Positions 36,450 through 46,706 of a stretch of DNA of 64,000 bases are shown one piece after another (position 1 is the first letter of the stretch; every line of letters starts with the position of its first letter). The notes beneath the pieces are model-generated. The model ran no database searches and was not told the DNA's origin. It saw nothing but the letters and a program-made list of their open reading frames with translations. This stretch comes from UBA6952 sp045562575. GTDB taxonomy: Bacteria; Chloroflexota; Dehalococcoidia; Lucifugimonadales; UBA6952. Where the stretch lies: assembly GCA_045562575.1 (NCBI GenBank), contig JBJKVQ010000021.1:8424-72423 (forward strand), read 5' to 3'. Position numbers and translations under genes: made by a program.

Positions 36450-37469
36450 CTAAATTAAATTACCCTGTTTACCAAGAGTATATTCTTTACCAAATAAATC
36501 GTATGCCAATTTCGTTGCAATTCTGCCCTTAGGAGTTCGAGATAATAGGCCTATTTGCAATAAATATGGTTCATACACTTCCATAATTGTTTCAGATTCT
36601 TCATTAATAAATGCTGCCAAGGTATCTAACCCTATAGGCCCGCCTGTAAAATTCACCACTATTGCTTCTAGTAGTCTCATGTCTATCTCATCAAGTCCTG
36701 TAGAAGTTATTCCTAATTTTGACAAACTTTCATCTGCAATTGAAGCTGTTATTTTTCCATTAGATTTAACTTCAGCATAATCTCGTACCCTTTTTAATAA
36801 ACGGTTTGCTATACGAGGTGTTCCGCGAGATCTGACAGCAATTTGTTTTAAACCTTCATTATCAAATTTTATATTTAAAATTGTTGCCGATCTATTTAAC
36901 AACTGAACAAGTGAATCAACATCATAATAATCAAGGCGATGGATAAGGCCAAACCTATTGCGTAATGGTGAACTTATTGATGCATATCTTGTTGTAGCGC
37001 CAATAAGAGTGAATTTTGGTATTTTTAAATTAACGCTTCGTGCCCCTAAACCTTTTCCCATAACCCAAGATAAGAAAAAATCTTCCATAGCAGGGTATAA
37101 AACTTCTTCGACTGCTCTACTTAATCGATGAATTTCATCGATGAATAACACATCGTGTTCCTCAAGCGACGTAATAATTGCCGCCATATCACCAGATCGC
37201 TCAATAGCAGGTCCTGCAGTAACACGAATATTAACTCCCATTTCAGAAGCAATAATATTTGCTAGCGTTGTTTTTCCGAGTCCTGGTGGACCATAAAAAA
37301 GAACATGATCTAAAGCGTCGCCACGTTTTCTAGAAGCTTCCATAGAAATAGATAAATTATCTTTTACAGATTTTTGACCTACATAGTCAGTAAGTTTTTT
37401 AGGACGCAAATTTGTTTCTAAGGAGACATCTTCACCTTGTTCTTCTGATGAAATTATGCGTTCTTCCAT
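36450..37469 (-). CDS. ruvB: Holliday junction branch migration helicase RuvB
   Basis: The 339-residue protein carries 'LRPKKLTDYVGQKSVKDNL', Walker A 'GPPGLGKTTLANII', Walker B 'LFIDEIHRLSR', sensor 1 'LIGATTRYASISSPLRNRFG' and the C-terminal winged helix ending 'RTPKGRIATKLAYDLFG'. RuvB forms hexameric motors that drive branch migration with RuvA. No ruvA or ruvC lies nearby. It is the first gene of a tight unit continuing into NIPSNAP and the PfkB kinase. Confidence 0.97.
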   Translation of the reverse strand: MEERIISSEEQGEDVSLETNLRPKKLTDYVGQKSVKDNLSISMEASRKRGDALDHVLFYGPPGLGKTTLANIIASEMGVNIRVTAGPAIERSGDMAAIITSLEEHDVLFIDEIHRLSRAVEEVLYPAMEDFFLSWVMGKGLGARSVNLKIPKFTLIGATTRYASISSPLRNRFGLIHRLDYYDVDSLVQLLNRSATILNIKFDNEGLKQIAVRSRGTPRIANRLLKRVRDYAEVKSNGKITASIADESLSKLGITSTGLDEIDMRLLEAIVVNFTGGPIGLDTLAAFINEESETIMEVYEPYLLQIGLLSRTPKGRIATKLAYDLFGKEYTLGKQGNLI

Positions 37470-37525
37470 ATATCTTTTCCTGTAAATTCAATTTTCTAAC
37501 TTTTTAACATACTATTTCTAATTAC

Positions 37526-40500
37526 CTATGAGAGTCTAATAGTGGCAAGAATAGGACCATGATCCATTGATTCTGCATAATTATGCCCCGAATTTACAAC
37601 TTTAATTCTATAGGTTCCAGTTTCCATAAGGGTATGACTCTCAATTATACTAATGACTTTTCCTTCACTTGTTTTCCAATTCATAGTTGATCCTGAGTAA
37701 TCAATTACCTCACTTCTAAGGCTAGGAGAAATCAATTCAAGTGTAGGGTTTTCGGTATTGGGCTGATTCCATATAGCTTCTAGGTTTATGGTATTACCTT
37801 TGACGCCTTCAAAACTTAAATATCCTCCATGAAGAAAGCACTGAATACAACCTTCATATCCTTGATAAGTTGGTTCGAAAACATCATCTGGGTACTGAAT
37901 ATCATAACCTTTAGTAGGAACTTTATATTTATAGCAACCACTCTGACTTCGGGTATACGCAGACCCATCTGAAAGACTGTCACACCCTGAAGCATTAAAA
38001 CTAACCTCTACAGCTTCTCCCATGCTTATTGGAATCGGCGTGGTATGAATTGGATATGTTATCAGCTGGCCTGGTTTCGGATCGTAAAGTTCTTTACCAA
38101 TCATGTATTGGCTAGTATTTCCTACCGGTTGTAAACCCTTCCAAACAGGAAGTTTTGCATCCCATAAACGACAAGATTCTGTCCATGGGCACACATAATC
38201 ACTACTCTGTCCAGTTAGTTTCCAAAGATCAATATTTTCATTAGGTGTATGGAAAATTTTTCCGTAATCTGGATCGTCCTGAGGCGCGATATCTCCTTGA
38301 GAAAGTGATAAGCGGTAGGTTCCTGTGTTACCACCTTCAATACGTCCATCCCAAACAGAAGCTTTACCTGCTGTGCCACGTGCTCTGATAATATATGTAC
38401 CATCTTGAGTTAATCGATGTCTTATAACCAATGGTTGATTAATAGGGTTTCCGAAGTAACTTAAGATGTTTTGCGCAAATGCCACACAATTATCATGTGG
38501 AGTAATCGCTACACCTTTAGCAATATCATAAGAAGTATTTGGTGCATGAACACTACGTGGACAAATCGTTCCACTATAGTCTTCTGCATATTTTGGCTGT
38601 AAAGCATTTGAATATTGTTGTGCTGACTTTGATGGAGCAATGTAATCAGAGTGCCTTTCTAGCGTAATTGAATACTTTCCTGTAGATGGATGGGTAGATG
38701 ATCCGTATGTATTTATCACACCAGATGATTCAAAACTCAAATCTTCAAATATCTGTACATCAATTGCTCTGCTTTTAAGGGTATACCAACCAGTTTCTTT
38801 TAACTGAATAGATCTACCCTCTCCTAGAGAAGAACAGCCTAAATTAATACAAGCTGCATTCCGATGAATTATACCATTTGGACTTGGCCAAACATTGCCT
38901 GAATATTCCATTTGTGGTCCACTATTATATCCTTCTAAAGTACCGCTTGGTGATACCAATTGTAGTATAGTTTGCATACAAGGATTTTCCTGTTGGTACA
39001 TCCACGGTGACCCATCATGAATAATCTTTCCCTCTGCATCTCTTCGTTCATTTTCATAGATAGCAATCTTCAGACAGTCAACTGATTTGTCTAATTCATT
39101 TTCTTCTCCATTTACCGCAAATCTATCAAAAAATTCAATCTTTGTGAGTGTTGGGGTCAGCATAGCTGAGATTGATTCACCAGCTCTACCATAAAAGTGG
39201 TAGGAATCAACTTCTCCATTAAACTCAAAATCTGTATCAATAGTTTGCTCATACTCAATAATTTCTCCAGTATATCCAGCCTGAAGTAAATCTAAAGATA
39301 TTGTATTTGGTCTTTCATTCCACACTTCAGGAGCATCAGCTATTTTTGTTAGTGATACTTGATAGACAGGGAATCCTGCACCATCATAAAATCTTGAATC
39401 CGATGGACAAGGGTCGCTACAATCTCTCCCCTCCCAGCTACTATTAGCTGATATGTGGATCATTTGAGATCCAGTTTCTTTTATCTCAATACTGTTATAC
39501 TCTCGTCGACTATTATTATTAGCCCACATAAATATCGATTGTGGCCCACCAAGTGTAGTTCCATTTTTCCTCTTAGGACATTCGGCATTTGTATCACCAA
39601 AAGTTCCATTTAAAGGCCAACATTCAACTGGGTCTGGAGGTGTCCCATAAATATACGTCATTAGAGGACCATGTTTTAGATGATATTCCTTAGTTGATAA
39701 AGGCATACCTGTATCAAAGTTTTTTCCGTATCTTTGTTCGGATGCAATCCCTAGATTAGGATTAAACTCAATAACAATATTATATTTTTCACCTGCGATA
39801 GCTTCAAATTTCCATATATCTGTATCACGAATAGATTTAATGTAGCCACCTTTAGTTTCACCTGGATATATCTCTCCACTTGAGCAATAACTTGCATAAC
39901 AAGAAATATCTTCTCCAACCGGAACACCTAGATCCACAGATTTAGAGAAAGGAACTGATCCTGATGGGAGATTAGGAGCTACAAGTTCAAGAACAGGTAT
40001 TAATTTATCAAGATTAGGTCTGTAACTCCACTTATCCCCCAAATATGTAGGGTCCATGGTAATTTCAACCCACTGTCCAGCTTTACCTTCAAACGGCCAC
40101 TCATCGATCTCTCCATCGACGGTAATTTCTGAATTCACACACCCTGCATAAGAAGGAATAGAGTTTGGATATAAACTATAATTTAATAGAAGATCTTGGC
40201 CTACTTTACCTGGCACACGAGAAGTACTATGCATAGAATTAGCATTCATATCCCATGAAAAATCAATCGGCTGTCCATCATATCCTACGAGAGACCTCCT
40301 AACCGAGTTTGGATCCATTATTGTTGTAAGGGGAGTTCCGCAATCTACACTATAGGTTTGTGGTCCATTCTCTTCTGGATCACAAAAATCCTTAAGGCTC
40401 CTCGGCAAGTCAGGATCTGGGCATAAAAATTTGGTTTCTCTAAAATATGTAGCTTGACCAGTATTGTCCCAATTTACTGTATTTGCATATGCTGAAAATG

Positions 40501-42979
40501 GTGAAGGTTTAGTAGGGATAACTGTTTTAGAACCACCTACATAGGCTTCACTACTACTTCCCTTTTCATTGTTTGCAGTTACATAAATATAATATCTAAG
40601 ACCATTGGTTAATCCATTAAGTGTAGCGCTTGTTGCATCACTTCCGACAGTAACTGTTATTCCTGGATTATTTGCCCTCGCTTCTAGGCTTCCGTGTGTT
40701 TCTTTAGTTCGTGCTCCGATAGTATAACCATCAATTATCGGATTAGATCTTCCCTCTATATCCATTGTAGGGGCTAACCATGTTACTTTAACGCTACCAG
40801 CACCTGCTTCTGTTGAAATTGATGTTGGGGCAACAGGTTTAACAACACGAACTCCTCCTTCAGTAAGGCTAACAGTAATTTTTTCTCCATACTGATCATC
40901 AGTAAAGTGGCGTTCAGTTTTTGTCCCGATTAATATGCTTGCTCCATTCCACCTTTTGTGGTTTTGAGCGAATGTACCATCTTGAGCTCTATCAGCAGTT
41001 ACCGTGTTATTATTAACAACTTCCGTTACTTTAAATATTTCTTGATTAATTGTCCACATAGACCCAACGAGCTCTAGATTTCTTGCATCTCCAAACTCAA
41101 CAATATTTTGCATAGTGTTTATATTTACAGACGTTCCAGTATCATCTATGTCTGACCCAAGCTGAAAACCTTGTAGCCAATTAGGTAAAGCAACATCAGG
41201 ACCTATGGCTTGTACCGTTATGTTATACGTTCCATCTTCTGGTAATGTACCTATAAAACCTTTTGAAAATTCTGTACCAAGTTTAAGTTCCCCGTCCCAA
41301 TCATTGCGATCCAAACTACTTGTGTTAGACGGTCCACCAGGAAGTTTTTGTTCATTGAAAATAAACGTCTTTTTTGTGCTTGCATGTTCTAATAGCATGT
41401 TTGGTCTTGTATTAGAATTCTCAGGAACACTAACATCAATTTCAAAATATTGCCCCTTAGTTCCTGTAAAGGTATAACTATTTGCAGCAAAGTTTAAACC
41501 ACCGACACGACCACCCTCCCATGAACGCTTGATATATTCTGTAATTGTATCTCCAAAATTTATCGGCCTACGGTCGAGCGTTGCGGCAGTATATTCATTC
41601 GTTGTTAGAAAACTATTATCATTTAGTCTTATGCATGTCGTCCATTGGCACTTATCATCAAATTGAAGGTCTGCTGGCCAATTTTCTTCTATAGGTTTCC
41701 AGGAGTAATGAGTATTACCTGCATATTGCGAAGAATCGCCTACAATCTGTGAAGCTCCTAAGCTACCTGTCCAGATTCCTGTTACTGGATCGGGTCCAGC
41801 AATAGATTTTGTTTTTCGTAGTTTCCCATCTTCATTTGGAGCAGCAAGAGAGTATACATATGGATCTGTTACACCTGTTCCAGCGTAAAGAAGATGAGAT
41901 TGTTCACTATAGCCAGAATTTGCACCTGCTTGTGGAATAACTTCCAATTCAGGACCAGTTTCTATTTCTAGGCTTGCCTCTTCTTCTGCTTGTAATTCAG
42001 CTGGGGTCTTTTCTATTGGTGCTGGATCATACAAAGTTAGGTCTATTGATGTTGAAAGTTGTTCTATTGAACTTTCAACGTTGTCTTTACTCTGAAAAAC
42101 CCATTCTAATTCAGAAATATCAATTGTACCTACTTGTACTGGTTCTTTTAATATAAACAGTTTTTCAAATGATATTTTTTCCGAAGTAAATTCGTGAGCA
42201 TTATTTTCAATAGGTCCTGATTTGCCTTTTTGTAATCTCCCGTCCCCCCAATAACTAGATTGAGCGCCATAGGAATTTTTTAACGTTAATCGTTCCCAAC
42301 TGTAATTACCTACGGGTTTCCAAAAGTCATCTTGAGATTGAAGATTTAAAGTACATCCCTTTGCAGTTCCTTCCAATAGGAAAAATGGCGCACATCCTAC
42401 CCCTTGAATTTCACCATTAGGGTTTTTAATAAATAAATTTGCTTCTGACATAGAACTTGCGTATGTATCAGCTTCTAAAGAAAAACTAATGTAATCACCT
42501 AAATTATCAATTGATAGTGCAGTTAATTTTGGTCCATAAAATTCAGCATCTGTTTCATCTGCTGGTAGAACAACTGCAGGTTCTGGCGTAGCTATAGGTG
42601 TTGGTTCAGGAGTAGCAACAGGAGTTGGTTCAGGTGTTGGTTCAGGTGTTGGTTCTGGGGTAGCTACAGGTGTTGGTTCAAGGGTAGCAACAGCAGTTGG
42701 TTCAAGGGTAGCAACAGCAGTTGGTTCAGGAGTAATTAAAGGTATTGGATTCCAGGCTGGAGTTGAGGGTTCTGCAACAGATGCAGGTTCAAAGGTTACT
42801 ACTGACGTTGGTTCAGGTGTTGGTTCAGGGATTTCTGTAGGTGTAGGGATTGCAATATTTTCACCTTCTTCAACTTCAGATAATTCAGCCAAACTACAAC
42901 TAAAAGTAAATAAACTTGCTAAGAGTAAAAACAAAATCACTTTCGTGGGCTGTGTTACCAAACCAATTATTGAACTCAT
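37526..42979 (-). CDS. Very large secreted lipoprotein with Pro-Thr linker, FN3 and PPC-like repeats
   Basis: The 1817-residue protein begins with a signal segment 'VILFLLLASLFTFSC' whose 'FTFS-C' fits the lipobox pattern, so lipidation at Cys28 is likely. Residues ~45-135 are a low-complexity linker of 'TPEPTP' and 'VATPEPT' units. One fibronectin type III domain lies near residues 712-815 ('GSVKVTWLAPT', 'TNGLRYYIYVTANNEKG'). Several modules resemble bacterial pre-peptidase C-terminal beta-sandwiches, e.g. 'IRDTDIWKFEAIAGEKYNI' and 'EVDSYHFYGRAGESISAML', repeated with variation to the C terminus. Many paired cysteines suggest disulfides outside the cell. No enzymatic domain was recognised; an adhesion, surface-layer or polymer-binding role is inference. 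It follows the 658-residue membrane protein by 24 bases. Confidence 0.85.
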   Translation of the reverse strand: MSSIIGLVTQPTKVILFLLLASLFTFSCSLAELSEVEEGENIAIPTPTEIPEPTPEPTSVVTFEPASVAEPSTPAWNPIPLITPEPTAVATLEPTAVATLEPTPVATPEPTPEPTPEPTPVATPEPTPIATPEPAVVLPADETDAEFYGPKLTALSIDNLGDYISFSLEADTYASSMSEANLFIKNPNGEIQGVGCAPFFLLEGTAKGCTLNLQSQDDFWKPVGNYSWERLTLKNSYGAQSSYWGDGRLQKGKSGPIENNAHEFTSEKISFEKLFILKEPVQVGTIDISELEWVFQSKDNVESSIEQLSTSIDLTLYDPAPIEKTPAELQAEEEASLEIETGPELEVIPQAGANSGYSEQSHLLYAGTGVTDPYVYSLAAPNEDGKLRKTKSIAGPDPVTGIWTGSLGASQIVGDSSQYAGNTHYSWKPIEENWPADLQFDDKCQWTTCIRLNDNSFLTTNEYTAATLDRRPINFGDTITEYIKRSWEGGRVGGLNFAANSYTFTGTKGQYFEIDVSVPENSNTRPNMLLEHASTKKTFIFNEQKLPGGPSNTSSLDRNDWDGELKLGTEFSKGFIGTLPEDGTYNITVQAIGPDVALPNWLQGFQLGSDIDDTGTSVNINTMQNIVEFGDARNLELVGSMWTINQEIFKVTEVVNNNTVTADRAQDGTFAQNHKRWNGASILIGTKTERHFTDDQYGEKITVSLTEGGVRVVKPVAPTSISTEAGAGSVKVTWLAPTMDIEGRSNPIIDGYTIGARTKETHGSLEARANNPGITVTVGSDATSATLNGLTNGLRYYIYVTANNEKGSSSEAYVGGSKTVIPTKPSPFSAYANTVNWDNTGQATYFRETKFLCPDPDLPRSLKDFCDPEENGPQTYSVDCGTPLTTIMDPNSVRRSLVGYDGQPIDFSWDMNANSMHSTSRVPGKVGQDLLLNYSLYPNSIPSYAGCVNSEITVDGEIDEWPFEGKAGQWVEITMDPTYLGDKWSYRPNLDKLIPVLELVAPNLPSGSVPFSKSVDLGVPVGEDISCYASYCSSGEIYPGETKGGYIKSIRDTDIWKFEAIAGEKYNIVIEFNPNLGIASEQRYGKNFDTGMPLSTKEYHLKHGPLMTYIYGTPPDPVECWPLNGTFGDTNAECPKRKNGTTLGGPQSIFMWANNNSRREYNSIEIKETGSQMIHISANSSWEGRDCSDPCPSDSRFYDGAGFPVYQVSLTKIADAPEVWNERPNTISLDLLQAGYTGEIIEYEQTIDTDFEFNGEVDSYHFYGRAGESISAMLTPTLTKIEFFDRFAVNGEENELDKSVDCLKIAIYENERRDAEGKIIHDGSPWMYQQENPCMQTILQLVSPSGTLEGYNSGPQMEYSGNVWPSPNGIIHRNAACINLGCSSLGEGRSIQLKETGWYTLKSRAIDVQIFEDLSFESSGVINTYGSSTHPSTGKYSITLERHSDYIAPSKSAQQYSNALQPKYAEDYSGTICPRSVHAPNTSYDIAKGVAITPHDNCVAFAQNILSYFGNPINQPLVIRHRLTQDGTYIIRARGTAGKASVWDGRIEGGNTGTYRLSLSQGDIAPQDDPDYGKIFHTPNENIDLWKLTGQSSDYVCPWTESCRLWDAKLPVWKGLQPVGNTSQYMIGKELYDPKPGQLITYPIHTTPIPISMGEAVEVSFNASGCDSLSDGSAYTRSQSGCYKYKVPTKGYDIQYPDDVFEPTYQGYEGCIQCFLHGGYLSFEGVKGNTINLEAIWNQPNTENPTLELISPSLRSEVIDYSGSTMNWKTSEGKVISIIESHTLMETGTYRIKVVNSGHNYAESMDHGPILATIRLS
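42575..42847 (-). repeat. Tandem coding repeats encoding the Thr-Pro-Glu-Pro linker
   Basis: Imperfect repeats run through the linker region of the lipoprotein gene, including two identical adjacent 24-base units at 42673-42696 and 42697-42720. They encode 'EPTAVATL'-type peptides and are likely to vary in copy number by slippage. Confidence 0.8.
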
Positions 42980-43003
42980 ATCACACCATATTTCGTTTAT
43001 AAT

Positions 43004-44980
43004 TTATTTTTTGTTTCGTTTTAGTTTCCTACTGTGAATAATAACAGCATTCGCTACCAATGCGAAAGATATTAGCATAGCAGGGAGAAGAATTCTATTT
43101 ATATCGCTTAAAAGTCCATCAAGTATTATTAAACTCACATCACCTAACTCTAAATATGTCAATTTTATGGCTTTTAGGTTAGCAGATTCTGCAGATTGAA
43201 TAAAAGCTTCTAAGATTAAATTTTTCAAAAAGAAGGTATATCCACCATTCAAAATACTAAAAGTTACAACTGATGTAATTAATATTGGAATAGCACTCCA
43301 ACCAAGTCTACCGTACCAAGTTTGTCCACCTATAATACCTATAGCGATGATGAATATACAAGCTAAGGTATATAAAATAATTTTGATATACCTATCACCA
43401 GTCGACTTAATAATTTCACGTACCAGATTTGTATTTAAATAAGTATCTAGATGTGGAAGTAAGTCTTTTTCAGTAACGGTATATCCTGAACGTATTATAT
43501 TTTGTATTTTTTCAATATGATTTTCTTCAGACTCTACAGAGTTTTCATACCCTCGACGACTTATGTAAAACTGATTAAGATATTCATCATCAAAATTCAA
43601 TCCATCTATCGACCATAACCTGATCTCTTCAATAAGCATCAATTGAGTAGGAGAAAGATATGATCTCAATTCTTCCTCAGTGAATACATAATTTGTTGGA
43701 ATATTATTATTCAGGATGGATTGCACTTCTTGCAATAGAGAAGATTTTATATCTATGATTGAATCTTCCAACATTTTGTCATATATATATAAATCGTCAA
43801 AATCTATTGATAATATAGCTAAAATAAAACGTAATTCCATACTATCTGGAAGAGAAGATAATTTTTGTGGATAACAATTAGGAATCGTATCTATATTTTG
43901 AGATAGCAATCCTAAAGTCACTTCAGTACTACATATAGGTAATTGTTCTATAGTAGAATCTAATTGATTTTCTACTTCTTTTATAATTAACTGATTTATT
44001 TTAGGAGTGAGGTCTTTAATATCAATTTCTATTTCCATACTATTAGATTTCCCAATCAAATAAAGATATATTTGATCAACTAAATCATCCCCTATTTCAT
44101 TTATAATATCTTGATCTAAATTGGAACTAAAACTGTCAGAATTTGCATTCAGAGAAAATTCATTATTGAAAGCAACTCCTTCAGGTAAATTGAAAGAATT
44201 TAAATCAAATTGTGATACTATCAAACTTCCTGCTTTATCGATTGCAAGATTATAAACATTTTGTTCTTGTAACAATTGTTTAAATGGATCAAGAACTTGC
44301 CTTATATTATTCTTTATTTTGATATTCAAATCGAATGTTTCAGTTTCACCTGACAAGTAATCATAGGTTGTATCTAAAGTTGAATTGTAGGTAGTCTCAT
44401 ACCATTGGTAATAAAGTAAAGACGTAATTAATAATTCGATATCAGATCTTTCTAAATTAATACCCAAGGGTAAGTCTTCAGCATTTTTTACACGAATTGA
44501 AAGATCTTCAATAGTTGTTTCAGTTACGGCTGTATATATATCCTTTTTAAATTCATCATTCTTTAATTCAATCATTAATTGATCAGTTAACGTTTTTACG
44601 TCCAAATAAACGCTTGCCTGATCATTGATGCCTGTTAAATAGGGTATAAATTCCTGTAAAGTTGATAATACTATTTGATCAACCCAAGAACTTGGAATAG
44701 TCTTTGTGATGATTCTATATACATCATCTTTTATATCGTAGTTTTCTCCCTTCAACTGACCAGGTAAAGTTTCATCTATGAGAATAGGAAGGATAGTATT
44801 ATAAACTCGATCTGAAATATTAGTATCTGTATAATTTTTCATATAAAATTCTGAATCCAAAAGAACAGCACGCGCGTAAACAAGTAATATTAGAGGGAAA
44901 ATAAAAACTATAAATACAACTAATAATGGTGGGATTAACAGCCGTCTTAAAACAATCATATAGTAACTATGACCTCGCAT
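43004..44980 (-). CDS. Large membrane-anchored protein, unknown function
   Basis: The 658-residue protein has one N-terminal membrane segment ('LLVVFIVFIFPLILLVYA'), a ~500-residue acidic, helix-rich extracytoplasmic part with repeated 'DLTPKINQLIIKEVENQL'-like stretches, and two or three C-terminal membrane segments ('IKIILYTLACIFIIAIGII', 'LLPAMLISFALVANAVII') ending in a basic tail. I do not recognise a family. It is just upstream of the giant lipoprotein and on the same strand, so the two may act together at the cell surface. An in-frame ATG at 44959 is an alternative start. Confidence 0.7.
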   Translation of the reverse strand: MRGHSYYMIVLRRLLIPPLLVVFIVFIFPLILLVYARAVLLDSEFYMKNYTDTNISDRVYNTILPILIDETLPGQLKGENYDIKDDVYRIITKTIPSSWVDQIVLSTLQEFIPYLTGINDQASVYLDVKTLTDQLMIELKNDEFKKDIYTAVTETTIEDLSIRVKNAEDLPLGINLERSDIELLITSLLYYQWYETTYNSTLDTTYDYLSGETETFDLNIKIKNNIRQVLDPFKQLLQEQNVYNLAIDKAGSLIVSQFDLNSFNLPEGVAFNNEFSLNANSDSFSSNLDQDIINEIGDDLVDQIYLYLIGKSNSMEIEIDIKDLTPKINQLIIKEVENQLDSTIEQLPICSTEVTLGLLSQNIDTIPNCYPQKLSSLPDSMELRFILAILSIDFDDLYIYDKMLEDSIIDIKSSLLQEVQSILNNNIPTNYVFTEEELRSYLSPTQLMLIEEIRLWSIDGLNFDDEYLNQFYISRRGYENSVESEENHIEKIQNIIRSGYTVTEKDLLPHLDTYLNTNLVREIIKSTGDRYIKIILYTLACIFIIAIGIIGGQTWYGRLGWSAIPILITSVVTFSILNGGYTFFLKNLILEAFIQSAESANLKAIKLTYLELGDVSLIILDGLLSDINRILLPAMLISFALVANAVIIHSRKLKRNKK

Positions 44981-45024
44981 TATGTGTTTAATATAGATTA
45001 TTTTTTCTTATCTAGATTTTACAG

Positions 45025-45030
45025 TATAAT
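45025..45030 (+). promoter_or_regulatory. -10 element upstream of the methylmalonyl-CoA mutase operon
   Basis: A perfect TATAAT lies 26 bases before the TTG start in the 76-base gap shared with the divergent membrane-protein gene. No good -35 was seen. Confidence 0.4.
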
Positions 45031-45056
45031 GCATAAATAAAATTAATGGTGCGAAA

Positions 45057-46688
45057 TTGAAAACAAACAATTTTAAAAATTGGAAAGAAAAAGTACTAAA
45101 ACCGTTTATCACAATTAATGGTGAACGAAAATCGCTTTTTACCACTCTTTCTAATCAAGAAATACACCCTACATATAACAATCAAAGTAATACTAAGGAA
45201 GAGTTTCCTGGAGAGTTTCCCTACACTAGGGGCATTTATCCTAGTATGTACAGAAGTAGATTATGGACAATGCGCCAATATTCAGGTTTTTCTAACCCAG
45301 AAAAATCTAATGAGCGATTCAAACACCTTCTAGAACAGGGCCAAAATGGACTATCTGTCGCGTTTGATCTTCCTACACAAATAGGGTATGACTCTGATAA
45401 CGAAATTGCGCAAAGTGAAGTTGGTAAAGTTGGTGTCCCCATTGATACTCTTGCTGATATGGAAACTCTATTTAGTGATATTCCTCTAAATAAAATTAGT
45501 ACATCAATGACAATAAATGCTACTGCCCCGGTTTTACTTGCTATGTATGTTGCTCTAGCAAAAAAACAAAATATTCCTCTTGAACAATTACGAGGAACAC
45601 TTCAAAACGATATCTTAAAAGAATATATTGCCCGAGGTACGTATATATATCCTCCCAAAGAATCAATGAATCTTATTACTGATGTTTTTGAATTTTGTTC
45701 AAAAACGCTACCTAAATGGAATCCAATAAGTATTAGCGGTTACCATATTCGCGAAGCAGGAAGTACTGCAATACAAGAATTAGCGTTTACCTTTTCTAAT
45801 GCTATTGAATATATCAAATCAGCAGTTGAAGCAGGATTATCAATTGATGAATTTTGTCCTCAAATTTCTTTTTTCTTTGTTGCTCAAAATAATTTAATCG
45901 AAGAAGTAGCTAAATATCGTGCAGCAAGAAGAATTTGGGCAAAGATAACTAAAGATATGTTCAATGCAGAAAATCCAAAATCCTCTATGTTGCGATTTCA
46001 TGTACAAACTGCTGGTGTAACTCTTACAGCCCAACAACCTGATAACAATATTATAAGAAGCACAATACAAGCGATGGCTGCAGTTCTAGGAGGAGCACAA
46101 TCACTTCATGTAAATTCAAAAGACGAAGCTCTGGGCTTACCATCTGAAAATTCAGCTGTTATTTCTCTAAGAACACAACAAATAATTGCTTTAGAAAGCG
46201 GAGTTGCAGATACAGTCGATCCATTGGGTGGTTCATACTATCTTGAAAAACTTACTGATGATATTGAAAATGAAGCCTTCAAATATATCAATGAAATAGA
46301 ATCTATTGGCGGCGCCCTAAAGGCTCTTGAAACACAATTCCAAGAAAATGAAATAGAAAACTCTGCCTATATGTTCCAAAAAGAACTGGAAAATCAAGAA
46401 CGTTATATGGTAGGAGTAAATACATACAAAGAGGAAAGCAGTGAAAATATTACTTTCCAAAAAATTTCAAGAAAAGAAATTCAACAACAAATCAAAAAAC
46501 TTCACTTAGTCAAAAAAAATCGAGATACAAAAAAAGTTGTTGAAAGCTTGGAAAAATTAGAAAAAATTGCCCGTACTAAAGACAATACAATGCCTGCTAT
46601 TATTGAAGCTGTAGAATCCTATTCTACAATAGGTGAAATTAGTGATATATTTAGAAAAGTATACGGTGAATATTCCCCAGATTATTAA
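45057..46688 (+). CDS. Methylmalonyl-CoA mutase, large (catalytic) subunit
   Basis: The frame starts at TTG 45057; no ATG or GTG is available upstream before a stop at 45027. The 543-residue chain is the TIM-barrel subunit of a split mutase of the archaeal/isobutyryl type, with 'SVAFDLPTQIGYDSDN', 'GTLQNDILKEYIARGTYI' and 'ISGYHIREAGSTAIQE'. Two residues that set substrate in P. shermanii mutase align as Tyr75 (Tyr89, in 'RQYSGF') and Arg193 (Arg207, in 'ARGTY'); isobutyryl- and 2-hydroxyisobutyryl-CoA mutases differ there. This supports methylmalonyl-CoA to succinyl-CoA. The His122 equivalent is Gln, as in other split mutases. It needs the B12-binding subunit encoded two genes downstream. 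Confidence 0.9.
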   Translation: MKTNNFKNWKEKVLKPFITINGERKSLFTTLSNQEIHPTYNNQSNTKEEFPGEFPYTRGIYPSMYRSRLWTMRQYSGFSNPEKSNERFKHLLEQGQNGLSVAFDLPTQIGYDSDNEIAQSEVGKVGVPIDTLADMETLFSDIPLNKISTSMTINATAPVLLAMYVALAKKQNIPLEQLRGTLQNDILKEYIARGTYIYPPKESMNLITDVFEFCSKTLPKWNPISISGYHIREAGSTAIQELAFTFSNAIEYIKSAVEAGLSIDEFCPQISFFFVAQNNLIEEVAKYRAARRIWAKITKDMFNAENPKSSMLRFHVQTAGVTLTAQQPDNNIIRSTIQAMAAVLGGAQSLHVNSKDEALGLPSENSAVISLRTQQIIALESGVADTVDPLGGSYYLEKLTDDIENEAFKYINEIESIGGALKALETQFQENEIENSAYMFQKELENQERYMVGVNTYKEESSENITFQKISRKEIQQQIKKLHLVKKNRDTKKVVESLEKLEKIARTKDNTMPAIIEAVESYSTIGEISDIFRKVYGEYSPDY

Positions 46689-46706
46689 TCAATAAAAGGA
46701 TCAAAA

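Noticed and set aside
42575..42847. A CRISPR-like or satellite repeat array
   Set aside because: The repeats are in frame, without spacers, and encode the Thr-Pro-Glu-Pro linker of the lipoprotein.
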